Part shown: piece by piece, positions 56,324-64,000 of the stretch
Layout of the letters: every line of letters begins with the position of its first letter
Numbering within the stretch: position 1 is the stretch's first letter
NCBI GenBank assembly: GCA_028564925.1
Contig: CM053028.1
Coordinates: 444,900,022-444,964,021, forward strand
Source: Lithobates sylvaticus
Taxonomy: Eukaryota > Chordata > Amphibia > Anura > Ranidae
Length of the DNA: 64,000 nucleotides
Reading direction: 5' to 3'
Translations under genes and position numbers: made by a program
The notes under the pieces: model-generated
Databases searched by the model: none
What the model saw: the letters and a program-made list of their open reading frames with translations, nothing else
What the model was told of the DNA's origin: nothing

Positions 56324-59092
56324 ATGTCTCACAGTAGAACATCTTCTTACAAAACACGATCACAAGCAAGCTCATCTAGGTCATCTGTCGCAAATGCAGC
56401 AGCTATCGCCCGTTCGAAAGCGGAAGCAGCAAGAGCCAGGGCCGCATTCGCAGACCAAGAGCTGCAGATGAAAAAAGAAAAGGCCCACCTTGAAGCAGAA
56501 AGGGTGAGACAGGAACAAGAGAGAGAGCAAGAAAGAGTACGCATGGAACAAGAGAGAGAGCAAGAAAGGGTGAGACAGGAACAAGAGAGAGAGATGGAAA
56601 GAATACGCCTGGAAGACGAAAGAGCTCAGCAAGAGGCATCTCTGAAACTGCAGCAAGCTATCTTAGAAGCTAACATGGAGAAGCTGGCAGTGGAACGAGA
56701 TGCTGCCGCCGCCATTGCAGAAGCAGAAGCTCTTGAAGCAGCCATCTACGATGAGCCAAGAGCAGGTAGCAGCATACCAGGCCTAGAGGAAGAACACCAA
56801 GATTCCTTGCAACGCACGTCGGATTATGTCTACCAGCACTGTGACCCAAGCAGCATCCCACAACAAGAAATTAAACATGATGTCAGAGAGTCACACCAAA
56901 TCAAGCAGCAACAAGACGACCTTAGACCCCAGTGCTACAGGCAAGAAAAATCTGACAGTGTTCCAGACGTTCCAGTCCCAACCAAACCTTCTACTCCACA
57001 AGGTACTCAACCTTCATACAAACATCAAACACCTGTCTTCACTCCAAAGGTGTATGCAACGAGCCGGTACGAACTGCCAACCGCATGCAAGTTTGAGCCC
57101 AGAGAGCCTAAAGAAGAGACTTCTATCAGGTATGCCTTTACACCGCACCACAATACACCAGCAGCCTACCCCAATGCCAATCAGGCTACTGTAGACTTTG
57201 CCAAGTTCCTGGCCAAACGCGAGTTAGTTACCCAAGGACTTGCCAAATTTAGTGATCGCCCTCAACATTACAGGGCGTGGCGATCCTCTTTCCAGAGTGT
57301 TATCCAAGGTCTAGATCTATCTTGCAGACAACAAATAGAACTCCTTGTAAAGTGGCTTGGCAATGATTCTGCTGAACACGCCAAAAGGATCAGAGACATT
57401 AATATAAACCACCCTGAGATAGGCCTTACAAACATCTGGAACAGACTGGATAGATGTTATGGCTCACCAGAGGCTATAGAGAGTACACTGTTTAAAAGGA
57501 TAGAAGACTTTCCAAAAATACCTAGCAGAGGTTACCAAAGACTCAGAGAATTCAGTGACCTATGTATGGAGTTACAAGTTGCTAAAGCGGAAGGTGACTT
57601 ACCTGGCCTTTCTTATCTTGACTCTGCCAGAGGTATTAACTCCTTAGCTCAAAAACTTCCTTATGAGTTACACGAAAGATGGATTGCTCATGGCTGTAAC
57701 TACAAACGGAAACACAATGTGCCCTTTCCACCATTTAGTGAGTTTGTGGACTTTGTAGACAGACAAGCAGGAACGAAAGATGACCCCAGCTTCATTTTTC
57801 CAGTGTCTTACATCATTTCTGCTGGCCCTAAGCAACTCAGGGCTCCAGTAGCAGTGCACAAAACTAACATTTCTTCTCACAGATTTGCAGAGTTTCAGCC
57901 AGAGGATCAAGTCAATGACCCTACGAAGTTCTGCCCTCTACATAAGATGCCACATCCTCTTCTGAAATGCAGAGCCTTCAGGACAAAGACCATCCAGGAA
58001 CGCAAAGCTTTCCTCAAAGAGAACAACATCTGTTACAAGTGCTGCTCTTCGTCTACACACTTCGCCAAGGACTGTAAGGTCAGTGTCAAATGCACAGAGT
58101 GTGACAGCACAGAGCACCACACAGCTTTACACCCAAAGCCTACTCCAAGAACCTTCCCACCTGTCCATGGTGACAAGGAGCAAGGCAGGGAGACCAAAGA
58201 CTCTAGTACAGATACCACAGCAATCACTTCACAGTGCACTGAAGTCTGCAAAGGAAGTACAGGTGGCAGATCTTGCTCTAAAATCTGTCTAGTGAAAGTT
58301 TACCCAAAGGGACGCAGAGACAAAGCAGTCAAGCTCTACGTCATTTTGGATGATCAGAGTAATAAGTCACTAGCCAGACCTGTGTTTTTTGACATTCTAA
58401 ACCTTAAAGGCCCCAGCAGCCCCTACTCCCTTAGGACTTGTGCAGGTACAGTGGAAACGGCGGGGAGAAGAGCTGACGGCCTACAAATTGAATCTATGGA
58501 TGGTAAGACATGCCTACCCTTGCCGACCATAATAGAGTGCAACCAGATGCCAGACAACAGATCGGAGATTCCCACACCAGACGCAGCAGCTCACCAGACT
58601 CACTTGAAGCACATAGCACATCTCATACCAGAACTTGATGATCAGGCTCAGATAATCTTACTCCTAGGGAGGGATATCTTGCAAGTCCACAAAGTAAGGA
58701 AACTGATCAACGGTCCTAAAAGTGCGCCATATGCCCAAAAGCTGGATCTTGGGTGGGTCATTATAGGTGATGTTTGCCTGGGAGGTGCACACAAACCGGC
58801 ATCTGTTAATAATCTGCTCACTAGTACCCTCGAGAATGGTCGTCCTTCTCTGTTCCAACCCTGTCAAAATCGCATCCTCATAAAGGAGCTACCGCACAAC
58901 AACCCTGTACCTCTTCCTTTCCTAAGTTCCCTCTGTGACAGCAATGCCTATGACAATGACCAAAGCGACTTAGGACACTCAGTGTTCAGGAGAACAACGG
59001 AAGACAACCAGGTAGCAATGTCCATTGAGGATAGAATCTTCCTAGAGGTTATGGAAAGCAGTATGAGAAAGACGTGTCTAATAACTGGGTAG
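56324..59092 (+). CDS. Bel/Pao Gag-protease region (fossil)
   Basis: Long + frame whose first ATG is at 56324 (MSHSRTSSYKTRSQ). It begins with a coiled coil rich in Arg/Glu/Gln (RQEQEREQERVRMEQ). Next comes the Pao Gag core (DRPQHYRAWRSSF, SLAQKLPYELHERW). Cys/His clusters follow (CYKCCSSSTHFAKDC, CTECDSTEHHTALHP), then the aspartic protease with VILDDQSNKSL in place of the usual DTG-type loop and LLLGRDIL near its end. The order and motifs are those of Bel/Pao and not of Ty3 or retroviruses. Treated as a fossil. Confidence 0.9.
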   Translation: MSHSRTSSYKTRSQASSSRSSVANAAAIARSKAEAARARAAFADQELQMKKEKAHLEAERVRQEQEREQERVRMEQEREQERVRQEQEREMERIRLEDERAQQEASLKLQQAILEANMEKLAVERDAAAAIAEAEALEAAIYDEPRAGSSIPGLEEEHQDSLQRTSDYVYQHCDPSSIPQQEIKHDVRESHQIKQQQDDLRPQCYRQEKSDSVPDVPVPTKPSTPQGTQPSYKHQTPVFTPKVYATSRYELPTACKFEPREPKEETSIRYAFTPHHNTPAAYPNANQATVDFAKFLAKRELVTQGLAKFSDRPQHYRAWRSSFQSVIQGLDLSCRQQIELLVKWLGNDSAEHAKRIRDININHPEIGLTNIWNRLDRCYGSPEAIESTLFKRIEDFPKIPSRGYQRLREFSDLCMELQVAKAEGDLPGLSYLDSARGINSLAQKLPYELHERWIAHGCNYKRKHNVPFPPFSEFVDFVDRQAGTKDDPSFIFPVSYIISAGPKQLRAPVAVHKTNISSHRFAEFQPEDQVNDPTKFCPLHKMPHPLLKCRAFRTKTIQERKAFLKENNICYKCCSSSTHFAKDCKVSVKCTECDSTEHHTALHPKPTPRTFPPVHGDKEQGRETKDSSTDTTAITSQCTEVCKGSTGGRSCSKICLVKVYPKGRRDKAVKLYVILDDQSNKSLARPVFFDILNLKGPSSPYSLRTCAGTVETAGRRADGLQIESMDGKTCLPLPTIIECNQMPDNRSEIPTPDAAAHQTHLKHIAHLIPELDDQAQIILLLGRDILQVHKVRKLINGPKSAPYAQKLDLGWVIIGDVCLGGAHKPASVNNLLTSTLENGRPSLFQPCQNRILIKELPHNNPVPLPFLSSLCDSNAYDNDQSDLGHSVFRRTTEDNQVAMSIEDRIFLEVMESSMRKTCLITG

Positions 59093-61188
59093 CACCTCTT
59101 CCCTTTAGGCCACAAAGACAACGTTTGCCTAACAACAGGGAACTAGCATATAAACGCCTCACTTCCTTAAGACACAATCTGCAAAGGAAACCAGAGATGA
59201 GAGAACATTTCTTTTCCTTCATGGGCAAAATACTCCAAAATGGCCATGCTGAGGTAGCTCCAGACCTCAAAGACTCAGAAGAATGTTGGTACTTACCCAT
59301 ATTTGGCGTCTATCACCCTAAGAAGCCAGGGCAGATTAGAGTGGTGTTTGATTCCAGCGCCAAGCATGAAGGTGTCTCTCTAAATGATGTCCTTCTTTCT
59401 GGCCCTGACCTCAACAACAGACTATTGGGAGTACTTCTCCGCTTCCGCAAGGATTCAGTCGCATTCATGGCAGACATACAACAAATGTTCTATTGCTTTC
59501 TTGTTAAGGAAGAACACCGAAACTTTTTGAGGTTTCTCTGGTTCAGGGACAACAACCCCTTTGGAGACATCACAGAATACCGCATGAAGGTGCACATATT
59601 TGGCAACAGCCCTTCCCCTGCAGTTGCTATATATGGCCTCAGACACTCTGCTAGAGTGGGAGAGTCAGAGTATGGGTCAGATGTCAGACAATTTGTGGAC
59701 AAGGATTTCTATGTAGATGATTGCTTGAAATCACTACCCACAAATGAAGCCGCAATCAGTCTCCTCAAAAGAACTCAGGCAATGCTTGCGTGTTCCAACT
59801 TAAGGCTCCACAAGATTGCTTCCAACAGTAGAGAAGTTTTAGAAGCCTTTCCTGTCCAAGACCATTCCAACGAGTTAAAGGACTTAGATCTAGGCACAGA
59901 CTCACTTCCCATGCAACGCAGCCTTGGTTTGCTTTGGGACTTAAGATCTGACACCTTCACTTTCCAAGTAAACACAGAAGAAAAACCCTTTACCCGTAGA
60001 GGTGTCCTGTCTACCATAAACAGCCTATACGATCCTTTAGGCTTTGCAGCACCTGTCACCATCCAGGGTAAGGCACTACTCAGAGACTTAACCTGTGAGT
60101 CGCTAGATTGGGACCACCCTCTCCCCACCGACAGGAAGAACCTATGGCTAGAGTGGAAGAACTCACTAACAGCGCTATCCAATCTTAAAATTCCACGCCC
60201 ATATGCACCTCTGTCATCTGCAGATGTTCAGATGCAAAGACTTTGTGTGTTTGCGGATGCTTCTGTTAAAGCAATTGCTGCTGTAGCTTACCTGAAAACC
60301 ATAGACACTAAAGGACAAAGCCACATAGGGTTTGTAATGGGAAAAGCAAAACTTGCACCACTGCCTGAACACACCATACCCAGGCTGGACACTTCAAGTT
60401 TCATTAATTCTCTTAGACGTTTCATTGCAATCCGAGGCCCAGTGAAACTCATTCGCTCTGACAGAGGATCTAACTTTGTAGGAGCAGTAAAAGAACTGCA
60501 AATTCCTTCCAACTTGGACATCCCCAGTGTAAAAAGGTATTTGAGTAAGCAAGACTGCACGTGGATCTTCAATCCACCTCACTCTTCTCACATGGGAGGT
60601 GTGTGGGAGAGGATGATAGGCATAGCCCGCAGAATTCTTGACTCTATCTTCCTACAAGTAGGAACTGCAAGGCTTACTCACGAGTGTTTAGTGACATTTA
60701 TGGCAGAGGTTACAGCCATCATTAACGCCAGACCCTTAACTTCAATTTCAAGTGACTCTGAAGATCCAATGGTTCTCACACCTACCATGTTGCTCACGCA
60801 AAAGACTGGTCCTGTAGGTACTCCAGCTGGAGAGTTTTGTGAGAAGGACCTTTACAAACGTCAATGGAGACAAGTTCAAACTCTTGCCAATACCTTCTGG
60901 AGTCGGTGGAGGGAGCAATACACATCTACTCTTCAAATAAGGAGGAAGTGGCACTCAGAAAAACCTAACCTTAAACTTGGTGATGTTGTGCTCATGAGAG
61001 ATTGCCAGACACTAAGGAACATGTGGCCTTTAGGTCTAGTCACCAAAGTACTGCCAAGCAAAGATAATCTTGTCCGTAAGGTCGAGGTCAAGACCTTTCA
61101 ACAGAATGAGGCCAAAGTGTTCTTGAGACCAGTGACTGAGCTTGTTCTGTTACTTTCTACGGAGGACTCTGTTAGTGACGTCACTTGA
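59074..61188 (+). CDS. Bel/Pao RT-integrase region (fossil)
   Basis: Second long + frame. RT motifs: IRVVFDSSAKHEGVSLND, MADIQQMFYCF, NSPSPAVAIYGLR, the catalytic FYVDDCLKSL and LGLLWD. RNase H-like start at RLCVFADASVKAIAAV. Integrase core and C-terminus: IRSDRGSNFVGAV, PHSSHMGGVWERM, ARPLTSISSD, WRREQY-type text, and the PNLKLGDVVLMRD chromatin-binding-like tail. Ends at 61188, 14 bp before the 3' LTR. The family normally carries more sequence between RNase H and integrase. Treated as a fossil. Confidence 0.9.
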   Translation: MSNNWVAPLPFRPQRQRLPNNRELAYKRLTSLRHNLQRKPEMREHFFSFMGKILQNGHAEVAPDLKDSEECWYLPIFGVYHPKKPGQIRVVFDSSAKHEGVSLNDVLLSGPDLNNRLLGVLLRFRKDSVAFMADIQQMFYCFLVKEEHRNFLRFLWFRDNNPFGDITEYRMKVHIFGNSPSPAVAIYGLRHSARVGESEYGSDVRQFVDKDFYVDDCLKSLPTNEAAISLLKRTQAMLACSNLRLHKIASNSREVLEAFPVQDHSNELKDLDLGTDSLPMQRSLGLLWDLRSDTFTFQVNTEEKPFTRRGVLSTINSLYDPLGFAAPVTIQGKALLRDLTCESLDWDHPLPTDRKNLWLEWKNSLTALSNLKIPRPYAPLSSADVQMQRLCVFADASVKAIAAVAYLKTIDTKGQSHIGFVMGKAKLAPLPEHTIPRLDTSSFINSLRRFIAIRGPVKLIRSDRGSNFVGAVKELQIPSNLDIPSVKRYLSKQDCTWIFNPPHSSHMGGVWERMIGIARRILDSIFLQVGTARLTHECLVTFMAEVTAIINARPLTSISSDSEDPMVLTPTMLLTQKTGPVGTPAGEFCEKDLYKRQWRQVQTLANTFWSRWREQYTSTLQIRRKWHSEKPNLKLGDVVLMRDCQTLRNMWPLGLVTKVLPSKDNLVRKVEVKTFQQNEAKVFLRPVTELVLLLSTEDSVSDVT

Positions 61189-61202
61189 CGTCAGGCGGGG
61201 AG

Positions 61203-61701
61203 TGTTCTGTCCATCAGATGGATATATTCTGATTATCTGCATTTGTGTTGTTGTAAATGACATTTAATGTTGTTACCTTTTATAGGAATCATTTGCAGAG
61301 CTTAGGCGCCATCTAGCGTCCTTTTTTGGTATTGCTTCTGTGTGTATATTTTATTAATAAAGTTTATAACCTAGGAAGTACTTGGAAAGCAAAGTATTCT
61401 GGGTAAAGTCTCACAGGAAGAGACACATTCATCATGCTTTTCAGACTGCAAGAGGTCTTGTTTCAATCTCTTACCATCAATCCCTTATTGAACTTAAAAA
61501 GTAAGTTTTACTGTCTCATATTGTACTGTGTATATTTGTCTTTGAAATGTATGCTAAATTTATGGGATATTGTACTTATCAAGGTTTATTCTTGTTATTT
61601 GTAGTTTCACCTAGCTTGTTCCAATAAACTGCGATCGAAGAAATATGGTATCATGTTTATGGGATAAGAATGGTTTAGCTGAATGTCCTTGAGACAGAAC
61701 A
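61203..61701 (+). repeat. Bel/Pao 3' LTR
   Basis: 499 bp; see the 5' LTR. It is followed at once by the target duplication GCGAC. Confidence 0.93.
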
Positions 61702-62083
61702 GCGACGGTAAAGCAGCGCTATATTTAGCGCTGCTTTACCATCGTTTTACCCGCGGTATGCGGCCGCTAGCGGCCGAAAAAGGGTTAAAAACCTCCGCAA
61801 AGCGCCGCTACAGCGGCGCTTTGCCGGCGGTATCCCCGCGGTGTCCCATTGATTTCAATGGGAAGGAGCGGTATAGGAGCGGTGAACACACCGCTCCTTC
61901 ACCGCTCCAAAGATGCTGCTAGCAGGACTTTTTTTACCGTCCTGCTAGCGCACCGCTCCAGTGTGAAAGCCCTCAGGGCTTTCACACTGGAGACACAGCA
62001 ACAGCTGTTTCGGGTCGGTTTGCAGGCGCTATTTTTAGCGCAATATCGCCTGCAAACCGCCCCAGTGTGAAAGCAGCCTAAGT

Positions 62084-62350
62084 GCCGGTTCACACTGAGG
62101 CAGCGCGACTTGCAGCGCGACTGCCTCAGGCGACCTGCACATGACAGCAGCGGCGACTTGCAAAACGACTTTTGTATAGAAGACGTCAATGCAAGTCGCC
62201 TGAAGTTGCCCCAAAAGTAGTACAGGAACCTTTTACTAAGTCGGAGCGACATGAGTCGCTCCTATTAGAACGGTTCCATAGTACAGAATGAGACACGACT
62301 TGTCAGGCGGCTAAGTCGCCTGACAAGTCGTCCCAGTGTGAACCGGCTCT
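62084..62350. repeat. MITE, family S, copy 2
   Basis: Left TAAGTGCCGGTTCACACTG, right CAGTGTGAACCGGCTCTAAG. Contains GCAAGTCGCCTGAAG, CAGGAACC and GAGTCGCTCCTATTAG, as at 7268. Confidence 0.75.
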
Positions 62351-62439
62351 AAGCCCCCGTACACACGGTCGGAAATTCCGACCACAAAATCCGACGGATT
62401 TTGTGGTCGGAATTTCCGACCGCGTGTACGGGGGCTTAG
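62351..62439. repeat. 89-bp near-perfect palindrome of R-type termini
   Basis: TAAGCCCCCGTACACACGGTC ... GACCGCGTGTACGGGGGCTTA with GACCACAAAATCCG meeting its inverse in the middle. It is two R-family ends joined head to head with no interior; one mismatch seen between the arms. Confidence 0.85.
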
Positions 62440-62826
62440 TGCCGGTTCACACTGGGATGACTTGTTTTTGTCCGACACTGGTGTTGCATACACACGGTCA
62501 GACAAAGTTGTCGGAAAATCCGATCATTCTGAACGTGGTGACGTTCGTTGCGTACGACGGAACTACGTAGAGCCTAGTAGCCAATAACTTTGGTTTCGTA
62601 ATTTGATCTGAGTATGCGTGGCACTTTGCCCGTCCGAATTCTCTACACACGATCGGAAAAAGTCCGATCGGATTTTGTTGTCGGAAAATTTGAGAGCAGG
62701 ATCTCACATTTTTTCCGTCGGAAATTCAGATGGTCCGATGGAACCCACACATGGGCGGATTTTTCGACAACATGGTCCGATCGGACATTTTCCGTCTGAA
62801 TTTCCGACCGCGTGTACGGGCATAAG
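62440..62826. repeat. S-like end joined to a MITE, family R, copy 8
   Basis: 62440-62468 repeats an S left end (GTGCCGGTTCACACTGGGAT). From 62469 the text is family R (GCATACACACGGTCAGAC, GGCACTTTGCCCG, TTTCCGACCGCGTGTACGGG), lacking a standard left terminus. Confidence 0.65.
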
Positions 62827-63034
62827 AGTTTCAATTTGTATACAATCAGGCAGGCCCTTGCACTACATGGTTTTGGTATATCTGAAGACAAAAATATGCA
62901 GAAAATCTAATAGTGTGTATGGGGCCTTAGAGATTTGGCCATTGACCACTGCACATTTAAAAGGAACAGGAAAAATCGAATTCTGTCCTGTTAAACTATT
63001 AATATTAATAAAGGCAGTGAGAACTTTAGAAATT

Positions 63035-63037
<3 letters not shown>

Positions 63038-63083
<46 letters not shown>
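63038..63083. repeat. (AT)n microsatellite
   Basis: About 23 units without interruption. Confidence 0.95.
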
Positions 63084-63088
<5 letters not shown>

Positions 63089-64000
63089 GTTCTGGGCACA
63101 TGATCATTTCCAGGTGATTGGTCACATAGTACTCACTGAAATGGAGGCTCACTGTTCACCAGGGTCGTTGACCTCTACCTGAACAAGACCCTCATGTCAG
63201 TTTTACAAAAAACACATGACCACCAACACCACAATGCTGGTAAAGTTAATGGCACCATTTTTTAAAGTAGCAGATTCTGAATTACTAAGTATTATTACTT
63301 GAGTATCTTGTTAAAAAGTCAATTTCACCCTCTGCTCAGTTGTGAGTGCTTGTTGGCAATCACATGCTGGTTTCTTACCAACCCTCAGAAATACCAGAAG
63401 CACAAAATCTCCACCAAAAATACATTTGTCTGTAGCAGCCTTTACAGCCAACTGATGTCAGTTAAATTCTCTCAATAAATAGTTCATAATGTACAATACA
63501 CAAATAATCTGGAAAATACATCACTACAAACTTCCAACCAGTACGCTTGTCTCTAGACCTTGGTCCTAAATTATGTTATTAAAGATGTGGCCTTTAGGAA
63601 CCATCGTCTTTTCCTCAAGCATGAGTAAAAGACATACAGTAAGGAAGGTCCTGAAAGCTTGCATCTTTAATAAATTAGGTTAGCCAAAAAAAGGCATCAA
63701 ATTAACTGCGAATTTGTACATTGAACAATGGCTAACACTTTCCAAAACTCCACTATCTCCAGTGCTTACAAAGAGAGCGAAGTTAAAATGTATTTCAAGT
63801 GTTGATTCAGTTGGAATTTAAAGAGCAATACTAGTGGGGCAAATTATGGCAAGATTCACCTCTATATCATATGGTAATAAGCATGCTCTGTTGCACATTC
63901 ATTTAAATGCACAGCCCAACACATAGACATCTCACCAAACAAATGCATGTACCTATTGTTTGTTTTTAAAATGCAGCACACCATAACGCATTGGTAATAG
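63084..64000. other. repeat-poor sequence, no gene recognised
   Basis: No repeat family or exon recognised. In human, SLC16A14 lies beyond FBXO36 in the opposite orientation, so a 3' UTR on - is conceivable but not supported by any sequence feature I can see. Confidence 0.35.

Larger units (their letters stand above)
55611..61701 (+). mobile_element. Bel/Pao LTR retrotransposon fossil
   Basis: 6091 bp with 499-bp LTRs at 55611-56109 and 61203-61701 and a 5-bp target duplication GCGAC (55606-55610 and 61702-61706). The LTRs begin TGTTCTGTC and end GACAGAACA and look identical throughout. Parts in order: Gag, CCHC zinc knuckles, aspartic protease, RT, partial RNase H, integrase; no envelope seen. 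A polypurine-like GGCGGGGAG precedes the 3' LTR. Identical LTRs mean a very recent insertion. The internal region is shorter than usual for the family and appears broken (about two breaks), so it is probably not autonomous. Confidence 0.92.
55574..62083. repeat. MITE, family G, copy 4, split by the Bel/Pao element
   Basis: Left piece 55574-55610 (GGCCGGCTTCACACTGGGGC ... GGCGGCGAC), right piece 61702-62083 (GCGACGGTAAAGCAGCGC ... GCCCCAGTGTGAAAGCAGCC). Compare the uninterrupted copy at 39005. The GCGAC at the break is the retrotransposon's target duplication. Confidence 0.75.
55496..62932. repeat. MITE, family T, copy 2, split by a 7.2-kb stack
   Basis: Left piece 55496-55573 (TAAGCCTCATACACACTATT ... 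GAGGTCAAACCTTAA) and right piece 62826-62932 (AAGAGTTTCAATTTGTATAC ... TAGTGTGTATGGGGCCTTA) together match the uninterrupted copy at 11732-11900. Everything between was inserted later. Confidence 0.8.

Noticed and set aside
63084-64000. 3' UTR or exon of SLC16A14 on the - strand
   Set aside because: Expected from human gene order, but no coding similarity or clear signal was seen in this stretch.

Overview
The window comes from a vertebrate, most likely a large-genome frog (Ranidae or a close relative). The one host gene I recognise is FBXO36, an F-box protein gene. Its last two exons lie on the + strand at 11493-11665 and 38050-38241; earlier exons must lie upstream of base 1. The frog assignment rests on the mix of repeat families, which I recognise from memory and not from a search.

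Almost everything else is transposon-derived. 1-11492 is an intron: TTAA-flanked miniature elements (MITEs), a CR1/L2-type LINE fragment (2162-3420), a Tc1 fragment, and several MITEs ending in words like TTCACAC or TACACACGGTC. 11666-38049 is the last FBXO36 intron, about 26.4 kb. It holds three ~1-kb TTAACCACTT elements, a Ty3/gypsy fossil fragment split by one of them, a ~265-bp near-perfect inverted repeat (17571-17836), hAT-type copies, and an almost intact Tc1 transposon (30636-32255) whose 340-codon transposase has one in-frame stop.

Downstream of FBXO36 (38242-64000) I see no further host exon I can defend. The region holds a tyrosine-recombinase retrotransposon fossil of Ngaro type on the - strand (41682-47656) with split direct repeats, two Tc1 remnants each interrupted by a younger element (50195-52973), and a Bel/Pao LTR retrotransposon fossil (55611-61701) whose two 499-bp LTRs look identical. 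The Bel/Pao element is the youngest layer of a stack of MITEs nested inside one another (55496-62932). The last ~900 bases show no repeat I recognise.

The striking theme is order of insertion. Many MITEs are joined end to end through a shared TTAA or TA target word, and larger elements sit inside smaller ones with target duplications still readable, so a relative history can be read directly. FBXO36 exons are intact, so none of this appears to have broken the gene. Repeat family letters (B, C, F, G, H, J, K, L, P, R, S, T, D) are local labels for this report only.
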